From: Neurospora tetraspora | Taxonomy: Eukaryota > Ascomycota > Sordariomycetes > Sordariales > Sordariaceae | DNA: 64,000 nt | Direction of reading: 5' to 3' | NCBI RefSeq assembly: GCF_033439725.1 | Contig: NW_026944383.1 | Location: 7,812,001 to 7,876,000 of the forward strand | Part shown: piece by piece, positions 1-12,010 of the stretch | How positions within the stretch are numbered: position 1 is the stretch's first letter | Layout of the letters: every line of letters begins with the position of its first letter | The notes under the pieces: generated by a model | Seen by the model: only the letters and a program-made list of their open reading frames with translations | Database searches by the model: none | What the model was told of the DNA's origin: nothing | Translations under genes and position numbers: made by a program

Positions 1-397
1 GGAGGTACATACTTGTACCAGTCGCCTAAGTACCTAGCGGGGCAGCCACAGGCGAGGAGCAAATGGTGTGAGATGGAGCTTATTCCAGCTCTTTTCAAGC
101 TTTCTCGCGTCGCCGGTGGAGGAGTGAGTGGACGGTGAAGCTCAGGACTTTGCAGAACGGCTGACCTGTGGAGGTTCGCTTGGGGGGCCTTTTAAGAAGA
201 TGGAGCTTCCAGCTGTCTAAAGAGATCTCTATCAGCATGGATCGACGTCGGCGGCAAATCAGTGTAAACGGCGAGTGGACAATCGGGTCAACTTTGAACA
301 TTGGCGAGTTTTGTGGGTGAAAGCACGCCAACCACGACCACAACCGCAAACTGCCTAGACTCTCTTGACCAGACTTCCTCAACGTTCGGGCGGCGTG

Positions 398-641
398 ATG
401 CCACCCTCAATGCGCAAAAGGATGGTAAGTGCTCTTTGGGAGTTGCTTTCCGACGTCTTGAGATGATGTGTCTCCCACTTCTTTTCCCCAGAGCAGCCTT
501 GGTCCCGTCTTCCGTTCGGGTAACCAGAACCCAAGCTCGCAAAAAGCCCCTGAGCAGCCAACTGAACGGGGGAACCTCGCCCCCATGCACTACATTGGGG
601 ATTATTGGGAAATCCAAAGAGGCAAGAGATCTGCTGTTTGA
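398..641 (+). CDS. Possible 58-aa two-exon small protein (unrecognised)
   Basis: Two short exons join in phase: 398-424 (nine codons starting MPPSMRKRM) and 492-641 (49 codons plus TGA). The intron, 425-491, has a GTAAGT donor and a CCCCAG acceptor, but I see no clean branch site. The product would be a polar, basic 58-aa peptide with a Gln/Pro/Ser-rich middle and a C-terminal stretch HYIGDYWEIQRGKRSAV. It has no signal peptide, membrane segment or known motif. Third positions in exon 2 lean to C, as in the real genes of the window. The frame stays open upstream of the ATG back to a TAG near 357, so an earlier exon is possible. I do not recognise the family. The call rests on the good donor and the in-phase join; a chance reading is a real alternative. 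Confidence 0.35.
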
Positions 642-3600
642 CACTGTGTGCAAATCCAACGCCAAGTGGACGGAGAATGGGTATCACAAGATACATGTAC
701 CATACGTTGAGCCACCAAGGCTTTTTCTTCGCCTAGGTGAGTTTGTCTGTACTGTATCCGGAGACATAGACTGTCGTCACGGTAACGGCGCCTATCTCCA
801 GACCATGCGCATGTTGGGGTGAATATGGATAAAGTCAGGGGGGAAGGCTGCCGCCGTACAAGGCAGCTACATTCGGAAGCGTCTGCGGTATGTAGACGCA
901 CAGGGGAAAGGAGCAGGAGCAGGACAGAGTGGTATGTATAACATGACGATGATGCCGTGGTGCATTCCCACCAACTCCAAAGCGCAATTGGAGATGGATT
1001 TGTTTGTTTCTTGGCTGTGTGAAACCCGCGGGAGTGAACAAGCGAGGGGAAGGGGGAAAAAGTGTTCAGGTTGAATAGCAAAAGGGGAGGGGGGAGGGGG
1101 GCCGTGGCAGCATCCTACCTTGTTCTTGAGTTGAGTTGACGTTGTGAGATGTCTTTGATCTCTCTCTTGGGTAACCGTGACCGAAACCGTGGATTGTCGT
1201 CCGGATGGTTGTTGGCCTATTTATCCCTGAGTGATAGTCGTGGTGGCCGCAAGGTTCAATGTTGTTTGATATCTCGATGCGAGGTGGTAGCAGCAAGTGA
1301 TGTGCTGAGAGTTGAGGTAAGTCGGAGGTTCGAGATGGGGAAGGAGGAGCAAGTCTCGAAAAGAAAAAAAAAGAATCTTGTTTCACAGGAATCTTGAATT
1401 GACAAGTCCAACTTGCAGAGACAAGGTTGACAAGGAAGGGACAAAAGGGCAAAGGCAAGTACCGAGAGGGTTGGAGCTGCATAAACAGAGTGTTCGAGGC
1501 TCTTGAAGCCAGATGCAGATGCCAGGGCGTAGCGGTGGTGCGGCAGGAGCAGGGCAAGGTGGGCGGCCAGGCAGGCACAGGGGAAAGGGAAGGAGTGGGA
1601 TTTTGTAAGAACTGAACTGGAAAGCGCCCGTTGACAGGTACCTGGTACCAGGTACAAGCCTGTGGGTTCTGGGTTGCCCATGGGCAATGGGCGAGTCTAC
1701 AGTACGTACAACTAAAAGAGTACCGTCTCTCCCGTCTATCGTGGGCACCAATCCGTGCAATCCCCAACCCCGAAACATGGAGCTCCAGCCGGCGATTCCA
1801 ATCGACTCCTGGGGACGGGACCTGGGACTCCTCCCGCTGCCTCGCGTATATAGCACCGACAAAATATCGTGATTAAAAGACTGGAATGGAAGACCCTGCT
1901 GACCCGGGATGGCATTCGGAGCAGAGCCAGGTGGGCAAAGTACACGGTACCTGACTGCTGGGTCGACTTTTCCACAGTAGAATCGGGGACTCTTTTGGGA
2001 AGATGGAACTCGTGGCGGCTCCGCTTTCCTCGCTCCCGGTTGCTCAACTCGTGCTCGTGGCGGGTCTAGAGCCTTTCCCTTTTCGAGTTGCGAGGGGGGG
2101 AGGGACCCGGCGGGTTCTTTCCTCTCTGTCGTGATTCCACCTGTTTGCTGCTGCTATTGTTTCAGTGCAGTCAGTCGGGTCGTATGAGAGAAAATTCCAT
2201 CTCGAGATCATTATCGGATTTGCGAATGTCGATCCAGGGCAACCGTCGGGTTTGCCTCTCAGCTCCATTGCCTGGCCTGGACCTGGCACACAGTGTACCG
2301 AGTACCCGTTGGACGTCAGGATAGCCGCAAAGGGAATCGCAGGACCTCGGACTTGGTACGTACTATTAGATGTTAGTGCGCGCCTGTAGCGGAACCGAAA
2401 CTCCAAAAAAGACTGGGCGAAGGTCCCCTGATGGGGCTCAATTTTTAGTGCTTGCAGTTCAGCTGCTAACGTGCACTCACGCCTGGGTCTGCGGGTCTCT
2501 TCACCAGATTGGAGTTAAGGAATTCCAGCTGGTTGTTAGCGGTGGGCATCACTGACGGCGTCAAGGGCGTCTCTGTCAGGGCAGTGCAGGACAGCCAATA
2601 TCACGAGGCTGTGGTCGTATCAGATATGTCACTGGGGCCACCTCGTCTGCTTGATGATGGACTGATCTTCGGTTGGGCGGATGGTAATTCTGGATGTAGA
2701 TACGCCCCAGGAAATATTCAACGTCAAACCAACACCAAGACGATGACGGTGAGAGGCGTATCTGAAGGTCAGCAATGTAGGACAGGCCGGAGACGGACAT
2801 CGTTCCACAGATGCCAACCCTCGGGTGCGCGTGTACAATGCAAACGACTCCGTATTTGATGCCCCGGTTTATTTCCCATCTAACTTCATCGGCTGGGATG
2901 TCCTTTTGTTTTTATTAATTTCATGATGATTTCATGCTGCTAGTTGATAGTCGTCTAGCTTTGTTCTAGGATGACCCGTCGATATAACGGTCGAATATCT
3001 CGATCACCATTCGTGGTTTCGTCATTAAGCTTGCCGCTACCGAAACGGGGGGGGATGTAAGTAGTAGTCGGTACGAGGATCGCAAAGTGATGGTGACTGG
3101 TGAGGGAGACATCGCGATCCTGAAAACTGGAATCCGATCACGATTCTTCCATCCAGGCTGGTGTCCGGATGGGCAATTGTCCAATATTGGCCTCTTACAA
3201 GCCATGGAAATATCGAGATTCCCGTCCCACCATGTCCTGTGACTGGCTCAGCCGCCATGGGGGGGAAATGTTGGGAAGGGGAGTCGGACAGTCGCCCGGA
3301 TGTCACCCGGACACAGTGAGGTACCGGGTCTGGCGGTGCCGCCGTCGTGCCTGGACTGCCTGCCGTGCAGTGACCTCTCAACTGTACGCTGCAGTGGGCA
3401 GCCGGGGCGGTGGGCAGTGAAAACCGTGGGCGCCCGAGCAGAATGCTTTCAAGGGCCATAGAGGTACGGGAGCCTCCGAGTCCAGTATCCCTGTCGGAGC
3501 TTGGAGAGCCAAGAGGGTCCCTGTCAGTCAAGGGCTGCCCTGACGCTCAAGCCGAGTTCCAATAAGAAACCTCCGGCTTTTTTACTGTTCGCCTATGGGA

Positions 3601-5179
3601 TCCAGTCCTTCCAGGGCGCGAATGCCATCAAGCTCGGAATGAAACATCTTGAGGACGGGCAGGTCTGACTGCCGCAAAAGACCCGACAACAGACATCAGA
3701 AAAAAAAAGATGCGCAAAGCCTAGCAAGGAAAGTCAGGACGAGAAAGGCTGTGATGGGCGGAGTGGGAAAACCCAAGCGGGAAACAGTGGCCAAGAAGAG
3801 GATCTCGATCGTTATCGAACACCATAGGTACACATGGAAAACGTACGATTATGATGGTCTCGACGGGGCCAACCAGCCAATCAACGCGCCCCTATCCACC
3901 TCTTTTTCCCCAAAGTGGCCTGAAATTCCGTGGCCTGCACGGGCGACGCGGCATCGAATTCCCCGTGACCGTTAAGATATCAAAATGTTCGCTTCGAAGG
4001 TCTCCTTTTTCTTTGTCTTTTTTTTTCTTCCCAGAAGCCGAATTGGCATCCTGTCAACGCGGTTCCCGGTTGTCCCTGTTGCAATTGACATTGTCCTCTT
4101 GTCGATGCCAACAACCTCGGGCTCGCTTGGCAACATCTGTGTTCTAAGCCGCATGGCATGCATGGTCAACGACCGCCATCCTCGATACGGGCTTTGGCCG
4201 TGTCAAATAGTTTCCGAGCTTTTTTCCCCTTTCTCTTTCCACATCCACACACATTGTCAAGTCTGCAATTTTGCATGCCGTCAGACATGGCACATGTGCC
4301 TGTTTCTAATAACAGTCTCAATTTCTGACTTCATTCACAATCGATCGATTGCGGGCCGTCGTCTCGGATGGGATGCGCTGCTTCTGCCCTGTGTAGCACG
4401 CAAGCCAGTTAGCCAGCAGGTACCGGTACGTAGGGGGGCACCAGATTGTCTTATCCGACCGTGTTTGTACCCTGATCGGCGTTCTGTACGGGGAGACGGG
4501 GATTCTGGCGCCTTGTTGCGAGTTCAGAACCCTTTTTGCTGCTACTGGCGTTGTCCTGCGAGTGAGACAGGAAGCGGGGAGTCGGAATGGTTCATGGGTT
4601 CGAAGTTGAAGGTCTCACACGCTTGTTACCCGCTGGACGTCATCCTGCACAGCGCGCTGCGCTGCGCTGCACCACTGGCGCTGCTGCTTGCCCGCCATGC
4701 CGCTGCCATCTCGTTGATTTCCCCTGTCAAGGCAAGTCAGGGTCCCCTGCCCCGTGTGAATGGCCCAATGGCACACTCGGGTCTCCGACGTGCATCGCTG
4801 GATTTATGAATCGACGTTTTGCCTGGCGATCGAGCACTCTGCTGAAGGCTCGAATCGAACACCACCCCACCATTTCATCTGCTCACTGGTCGTTAATGGT
4901 CACGGTCTCATTTGAAGCCCACGATGTTTGGGGTCTCACCATGGTTTCCCATCCGAATATCTGCTCGTCTGCTCGGCTGCCACAGGTTCCGCATGCCCAT
5001 GAGCCTGCCGATGACCAATTGATTATAGAGACGATGCTATTCTTTCTTCTTCTTTGATTGCTCTCTCATTCCTCTCATCCGTCGGCTTCGCTTGATTTTG
5101 GGTTTTGAGATGTCGACTCAAAGCCAATGAGACACGTTCGCTAATTCAGAGGCACACTCACCTTCCCCGGTGTACACAG
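642..5179. other. Gene-free stretch, left arm
   Basis: I find no coding region I can support here. The longest open frame (3985-4809, +) is discussed under rejected items. The stretch contains an 18-bp perfect palindrome (1638-1655) and scattered GGTACC/GGTACG strings, and is otherwise mixed-composition intergenic DNA. Confidence 0.5.
1638..1655. repeat. 18-bp perfect palindrome
   Basis: GTACCTGGTACCAGGTAC equals its own reverse complement and contains two overlapping KpnI-type GGTACC hexamers in tandem. It lies in gene-free DNA. It could be a dimeric factor site or chance; nothing nearby decides this. Confidence 0.6.
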
Positions 5180-5395
5180 TATCCCTTTAACGGTGCAAAT
5201 TTATCGTTTTTAGCGTCCCCCACAAGATACCAGTGAAACTTGTTGACGTGGCCTGTCAGCTAAGCACTTCGCTCACAGCACTAGTAAATGCTACCAAGGC
5301 TGGGGCGCTTGAGGTATCTGCCACGCCAAGATGTAGACAGGGACCGCTAAAAAAGAGGAGCCGCCGATTGGCCAATTTGCACCGTTAAAGAGATA
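5180..5395. mobile_element. MITE, Tc1/mariner-like, TA target duplication
   Basis: The element is 212 bp between two TA dinucleotides at 5180-5181 and 5394-5395. The left end reads TCCCTTTAACGGTGCAAATT. The right end, read inward on the other strand, is TCTCTTTAACGGTGCAAATT, so 19 of 20 terminal positions match. A second inverted match lies farther in: TTTTTAGCGTCCC on the left and TTTTTTAGCGGTCCC on the right. There is no open frame of transposase size inside. TA duplication plus short terminal inverted repeats is typical of Tc1/mariner/Fot1-type elements, and Guest is a known short Neurospora element of that general design; I cannot say from memory whether this belongs to Guest. The interior is non-coding. 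Confidence 0.8.
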
Positions 5396-7780
5396 CGCTG
5401 CCACCAGCAACGGACCTTTTACACTAGCTGAGACTAGGTACCAAGAAACATCATGTAATTGCACGGGATGCCAGTTCTGTTCGGTGTCGGATAGAACATG
5501 ATATTGGCAATCTGTTATCGAGCAAGCGTGGACCATGTTTCGGCCAGTCTTTTCGAGAGCTGAACGAGCTCGGCTTCATCCAGGGCAAATTAGCGGTCGA
5601 CGTCTCGCAACTCACAGAGACATCAAATCGATCAGCCCAGGATGTACTCAGCTAGATTGCCGTCGTCGTCCCATGGGTCGGTGGGCAGCTCCCCCGCCGC
5701 GCCGCGCCGGAGCTGGTGCCGGGCTGATATAGGAACCGACGTCTTTAGCGATCCTCGGCCGGTACCTGTACGGTAAGCATTCTTTCAAGCTTTTTGTTTC
5801 AAGACGGTTCCGGATTGCACCACCGAAGCCATCTGGGCCATCCACTTGGATATCTGTCCGCCGGACATCCACCTCCCTCTCCGGATTTACCGATATGGTT
5901 CTCGGTTTGCTGCCGCTATGTAGAAGCAATCCGACGCAGTGGTTCAGCTGTACAGCGGTGCCGTCGTCTATGGGCCCCAGGCCCCCAGGCCCCCATCCTG
6001 TGGCCCGTCGGCGCTGCTGCTAGCTTTCCGTCCAGATGGTGCAGGTCGGTAGGTAACCGTTGATGCGATGGGGATGGTGATGAAGTCACAAGGAGGTGGT
6101 GATGTGATGGCGGTGGTTTCTGTCGTCGACTCGTCGGACGCGCGCGTCAGGTCTAAGTTCTTGGATGGATCATGGGAAAGTCTAGAACGTGGCCGCCCCA
6201 TGGCCAGGATCTGGCAGGCAGCGGCAGGCCAAGCGAATCTGGTAAAGTGGCATTTTGTGGCCCGTACGGCGAGCGGACCGAGCGTGTGGCTTTTTCTCAA
6301 TCTTGCATCCCACTTCCATTCCACTTTGTGGGGACTCGACAACCCACGACAACCCACGACACGCTAGCAATTACATGAACCACCACGACACCACTCGACC
6401 ACCACTCCTCGTTGCTGGAATGGGGACCGATTGTGGCTATGATCAAGCAAAGCCAGGAAGACCCAGCACCGCACCAGCTTGTCGATGCCACGTCCATGCC
6501 ACGGTTACCAATTCAGGACGTGGCCCGAGGTCAGGCGGAGGTCAGGTCGCTGGCTCCCCAAAATTACCCCAAATTCTTACTCCGGCCCACCCGATCGCCC
6601 TCGCCGACCGGAGAAGCTCCTATCTTCCGTCTTCCTTCCAGAAGCCTTGTCTTGTTCGGCTTCGGCGAGCCGAGACAAATGGTGATCGTCGCAGCTGTCT
6701 GTACGACATGATACCTCTAGCTATACGCCAACAAGTTGAATATCGAAAGCTAGACAAGCAACAAATACGACGTGGAAAAGAGACGAGTTAGTATCGGCGT
6801 TTCACCACTGGTGAATTACCGCTTTTTCTCTGTCGATTCGCTTCTTCGCTCTCGTCCAGCGAGAATCTCCGTAGCACCCCCTCGGCCCCGTAGCCTCGTC
6901 GCATGCACACATCGTACGACGTCCATCATCAGCCGCCGGGGGGAGGGGAGTGAATGGGGAAACGATTATCCAGACGATAAACTTCATGTACCTGCCAACG
7001 CCCGGGCAAAAACCCAAGTACCAGAGACTTTTGGCAACTTCTCTTCCCATCGCTGCATCAATCTCACCACAAACCGATATGAAATTAACTCGGGCAAAAA
7101 GTCCCCTTTTGGGCGCGTGATGAAAGCCGAATAATACCGCCAAGTCTCATTCAAGTCGGATTTATCCCCATACTATTTTGGCCAATTATGTGGTTTGCTG
7201 GGCTGCATGGCCCGTGTGTTCCACACATGTCCCTGTTACTACCTAGCTACTAGCAACCGAACCACGTTTACTACCATCAGCTACGGTACTGAACAACGAG
7301 TCTGGAACAGTGGCTAAATAGCAGGTAACGATAACTTCACCATCTCTAACCGTCCCGCCGGCTACTGCGTGCTGTGCTGTAAGTGCATACTAGCCCGTTG
7401 TCCGATTTGCTGCTTGACTCTTCTGGAAGGCATGTGCCAAGAGCTGACCGAGGAACCAGCAAAGGAAGCACCGGAATAAAGTCCAAAACGTCCCAAGTAC
7501 TGTCTACAAGTTGCCATGGCCCACGGCCCACGGGAACATCGTAAAGTGGGCTTTTGTGGGCTTTTGCGGATTTCCCGAAACCAGTGGCCGTTCCTTGCAC
7601 GTACTGCCGCGCGGTAATATGTAAGTTACGCGTATGTAATTACGGTAACAAAACGCAGGGCGAGACACACGACACCTGCAAGGCGCTGTCGGGTGTCGAG
7701 CATGCCACTGCGTCTCCGATCATCACCAAAACACCCGACAACCTACATACCTACGCTACTGTAGCAACTCCATCAACGAA
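5396..7780. other. Gene-free stretch upstream of the coiled-coil gene
   Basis: I see no supportable coding region. The stretch includes a short direct repeat (CGACAACCCA twice, 6339-6358) and several GGTACC strings. The last few hundred bases presumably hold the promoter and leader of the gene starting at 7781. Confidence 0.45.
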
Positions 7781-10228
7781 ATGACACGAGAAGAGACCAA
7801 CAACATGTTCGCCGGAAAGGATACCGAAGAGTCTCCAGTGATGGTATCTGCCGCGCTTGGAGACCACTTTGCTCAGGTGAGGAATTCCATCTTCGCCCCC
7901 CATCTCCATGTCCATCTCGGGCCATACCCCGCCATGCCTCTCATCTACAGTGGGCTTCTTCCCCTGTTGTTAGAGACGACATCACCGCACCTCATTCTGT
8001 CCCGTCTCGATGCTTGTAGGGACACCATACCACATCAACATCCCGACAACACAGTAAACAAAACATCGAATCTCAGATGATCTCTGTTTGAGATTCAGCC
8101 CTATCTCCGTCTCGACATTGTCTTGATCTCCCATTCGTATATTTATATCACAACCTCACTGATGTCCTGCATGCTCTTGCTGACCACTTGCTCGGTATCG
8201 TGTTCGTCGTTCTAGGCCCTCAAAGACCTGGCTAGGTATGGCATGTCTCATCCATCTTTACCATTCCTACATACCAACATCCCCATGGGCCATGGTGGCA
8301 ACGTCGGCATTCCGAACGGACAAGCGGCCCAAACGGAAGCCCTTGTTGACCGCCATCTCATCTCACATCTGTCCCTTCGTTTGGCGTCCCTTTCTGTTGG
8401 GTTTGGATGCGTGACAGCGTCTCGGATCCCCCATGCCCCCCATCATTTTCTCGCCCCTGTTGCTGTCCGCCTCGCATATGCCAAAATGCCCCCCTGGATT
8501 TGCAGGAATAGCGATGCGTATAGGGGACCAGCAGAGGCGCGGTTGATCATCTCCGGGGAAATCCAGGATCTCATGCTCCCAAGGCCAAGGGTCAAAAGTG
8601 ACAGCTGGACGACGTTCCAGAGCCTTGAACGTGCCGTGCTTCGGACAGGCCGTCTAGCAGAATCAATAGCGGCCGCAAGTGTCTCCGTTGGCTTTCAAAC
8701 CCGCATTAGGCACGGCGGAAAAGCAGATTTCACCATCACTGATTTAATGCCCGAGTGGCAACGGAAAGCACTCCCCACCCGTCACAACCACATCACACAA
8801 GTTCATGCAAGCGCATTGGGACATGAAGGCCTAGAACCTTATACCCAGCACTTGACCCTGAGAAAATCCCTTCTTTCGCGGTAACTGGTACCAAGGACGG
8901 AGTACCCCGTCGGTACCACGTGAAAGTGAGCGAGTTTCATCTCGAGAACTTCAATCTTGAGTCGAGCCTCGAATTCGCAAGGCGCCGATTCCGATAGTGT
9001 GTCGTCTTTACCCCGGCCCCATTCCGGTCCGGTCAGTCCGGGAAGTGCCCATCCGCACGGTACCGTATCACCATTCACCACCACCACCACATCCTCCGTC
9101 CATGTACCTACTACGCAGTATACACGACCACCCACACACACCCTTTTCTTCTTTCCCATCCAACCCCCGGTCCATACCCCAGAGTGCCATCTCATCTGTC
9201 TTCCCGACAACTGCACATCTAGCAGCAATCCTTGCCTCACATCCCGCCGCTATTATGTCGGCATCAGCCCATAGCTGCTTGGGGGTGTATTAGGTTGTCA
9301 CTGTGTAGCATTGTTTCGTCCGTCTTTCTTGCGCGATCCCCCTTCCCCCGTCGGCACTCCCTCCGATCTATCGCTATCCTATGATATGTCCCCGACGGTC
9401 TTCGGACTTTGTTCCGGTCCGCAATATTCTTGGGCACGGGACACTATGGGATTGGGCTTTGATATGTGCTGGCTTTACATGGGCAAAAGTTTTGCCACCA
9501 TCGTCACCTCTCAAACTCCATCCGCATCTCCATCTGGCATCTCTCCGATCCTTCTCGGGAGCCGGAAGGGGAGGATGAAAAAAATGGCATGATTTTGGGA
9601 TGAGCTGGTCAGGGGTTACAGCCTCAAAGTGGATGATGGGACATGGACATGGACAACAAACATCTCAACTCCACACATGAGCATGGTTTCTTTTTGTTTT
9701 TTCTTGTCGTTTTTTGCCTCCTCCAGCTGTCAAGCATCGTGATCACACTCGCTCGGTATTCATCACACTACACTACCTACACTTCATACCTTGTCATCCC
9801 CATTTCAGTCGTAGCCGCAGGCGGCCGGACGGACGTTTGATCTATCTACCGAGTCCTGATCTTGACTGGTTCACATACGAGCATACGAGCTTATACGGAG
9901 TCGTCGATGTCGTGTTGTTCAAACCCCCAACTTCAAACTTGCCTGACTCGAGCACTCGTGACGAATTACTGATTCGGGAATGACTTTGCGAAACTAACTA
10001 ACCTGCTCGCAAAAACACAGAGGCGAACAAACAGCCACGACTCTCGAAGCTAGTCTGACTAGACTGGAGAACACCCTTGATCAACTGTTGGCTTCCATGG
10101 AGGCGGAGGAGGAGGACAGCAAAGAGGAGGTCGTCGAGGGTCAGAACCACGGCCAGGGCCAGGATAGCCAAGCCAACGGTGACGGCAAGGGTCAACAAGA
10201 TCAGAGCAAGGGCAAGGATGAGAAGTGA
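7781..10228 (+). CDS. Small acidic coiled-coil protein, 107 aa, three exons (unrecognised)
   Basis: Exons are 7781-7876, 8216-8235 and 10021-10228 (96+20+208 = 324 nt, 107 aa plus TGA). Exon 1 starts MTREETNNMFAGKDTEE and ends HFAQ at a GTGAGG donor. The 20-nt exon 2 reads ALKDLA(R) between a TTCTAG acceptor, with a CTGAC branch site upstream, and a GTATGG donor. Exon 3 follows CTAACTAAC...ACACAG and continues in phase as GEQTATTLEASLTRLENTLD, then QLLASMEAEEED. This gives a run with leucines at heptad spacing (about residues 47-65), so a short coiled coil is likely. The tail (about residues 70-107) is Gln/Gly/Lys/Asp-rich and probably disordered. There is no signal peptide or membrane segment. 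Intron 2 is 1785 nt, very long for this genome. I do not recognise the family. The exact frame sum and good splice sites favour a real gene. Confidence 0.6.
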
Positions 10229-11859
10229 AAGCAAAGCCACAAAGAGCCTCGGACGCAGATGTGGACGTGGATGTGGACGGGAGCTGCTTCCGTTGCTGTC
10301 TTGGTGAAGTTGTCTTCCGCTGGGCCGGAGGAGGAGGTGAAGCTTCGATGGCTGGGACTGGGGACTAGGAACTAGGGACTAGGGGCAGACAAAAGAGGAG
10401 GAGCTCTCTCCGGTAGGAAGTAGGATGGCTACAAGAGCTGGCTGGGGAAGAGCTTACGCGGCAAGAGGATAGACATACTGGTCAAAGAGGTTGGAATCTA
10501 CCTAGAAAGGGGCTGTAGAGACACTCGGACAAGAGAATTGTTTGGGCGGATGATGATGCATAATGGAGACATTCACTACACTACAGACTATAGACTACCT
10601 AGGTTAACGATGATGTATTGGTTGACGTATGTCTATAGGGCGCTTCCTGAAGTGATTATTAGTTCGTTCGGTCTTGATCATTCAGCCTCTGTCTAGTTCC
10701 TGTTCAACGTCTCGGTCAACGATCGGTCAGTGTTCGGTCGCCGGGATAGAGTGGGGGTGTAAGCGAGTGGAATCAGGAACGAGTGGGATAAGGGGGAGGC
10801 GAATTTTCGAAGATGGGAATTTGCAAACCGGAATGAATGGGTGGAGGAGTTGAGTTGGACTATTTCGATTGTGATTCGGTTCCGTTGCCTCGGTACCTTT
10901 GGTGTAGAGGGAGGTTGCGGTGAAGGCTCGTGTCATAGAGGGAGGGTGTACTTGGTTTCTTTGGTAGATATGGGTACGTAGTCTGGATAGTTCCTTCATC
11001 ATGAACGGTTATCATCGTTGCTTTATACCCGTTATTCCCATTTGACATGTGGTATTGTAGTGTAGGCCAAGAGGCTCATCGTAGATCATTGCGTTGAGGC
11101 TCATTCATGCATGGTTCGGAGATAAGATCGTCGATCGTTTCGTTTCGTTGGAGACTTACTTCTCTTTCAATTGCAAACTCGGTGATGTTGACCGAGGTTG
11201 AACAGATGGTTGGGTTAGTATAAACTCGCGCAAGTACTACACGGCGGGCGAGTGTTGAAATTCAGGACGGAGTAATGCAAGCCGCCGGCGTGGTAAATCT
11301 GAGAGTAAATAAATGAGGTAGGTCATTCTGGGTTATGGTATCTGGATGGAGTAACAGGAAATAAAACTCTTCTTCGATTATTTGTTCGCGAATTTTACAT
11401 GTTAGTACCATGTTCAATATTTCCCACACATTTTACTGTTTCGATACTTATGCTCGTGATATGAACCGCACTGGATGGAGGCTTTCATCGCGGTCAACAG
11501 ACTGAAGGTTTTTCCATGGAATGCAATGCAGGCATTTCAGTGGTGGGAAGGAACGATGAGTGACGAAGTTGTGAAGATAGTCAGAAAGGAAGGAACGGGC
11601 ACTGCAGCAAAAGGAGGAAAAAGATGGACATAATGGAAGGAAGGAACGAGTTGTATGTCGACGAGGAGAGATTGTCTGCACAAGGTTGGGAAGGGGCAAT
11701 GGGACTGACTGGCTTAAACTCTGGCATCCCGTCTCGTCTGTCTCATTGGCAATCTGTTTGTTCTTCCTGTCAATAATGTCTGATACAGACAGTTCTTATC
11801 CATTCTACCCGATTCTACTTAAGTCATCCATCCCCGAGAAAAAAGAGATTCAAAGTTGC

Positions 11860-12010
11860 AAAAAGCTCAGCCGCCTATATATAACCCCGGGTCCGAATCG
11901 AACCCGTGGCCGGCAAGCGGCCTACGAAAACTGTACCACCAGTACCGCGCGCACTGAGCAACGTTTTCTAGCTCCCGCACACCTACCATACCGCTCGGCC
12001 ACGCACGAGG
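11860..12010 (-). ncRNA. tRNA-like Pol III unit, copy 1
   Basis: On the minus strand there is an A-box-like TGGCCGAGCGGT (complement of 11990-12001), a B-box-like GGTTCGATTCG (complement of 11894-11904) about 95 nt downstream, then a run of five T (11860-11864) that could end Pol III transcription. The flanks do not fold into a convincing acceptor or T stem, so it is not a normal tRNA. A core of about 52 nt between the boxes (11917-11968) is clearly related to a second site at 26300-26357. That pairing is the main reason to call an RNA element rather than chance. It could be a tRNA-derived SINE or a small RNA family. Confidence 0.5.

Noticed and set aside
3985-4809. 274-codon plus-strand frame with a good ATG context (CAAAATG)
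   Set aside because: The composition is Cys/Trp/Arg/His-rich with no domain, no codon bias like the neighbours, and overlapping frames of similar quality. Its length alone does not support a gene.
4844-4860. B-box-like GTTCGATTCGAG on the minus strand
   Set aside because: No matching A box, core similarity or terminator at the right spacing.
8243-8884. 213-codon plus-strand frame inside the long intron of the coiled-coil gene
   Set aside because: No recognisable motif and chance-like composition. Mentioned only as a possible nested frame.
11860-12010. Calling this a functional tRNA-Ser or tRNA-Leu because of the TGGCCGAGCGGT D-arm
   Set aside because: No acceptor stem and no canonical 5-bp T stem around the TTCGATT loop, and the A-to-B distance is too long for a plain tRNA.
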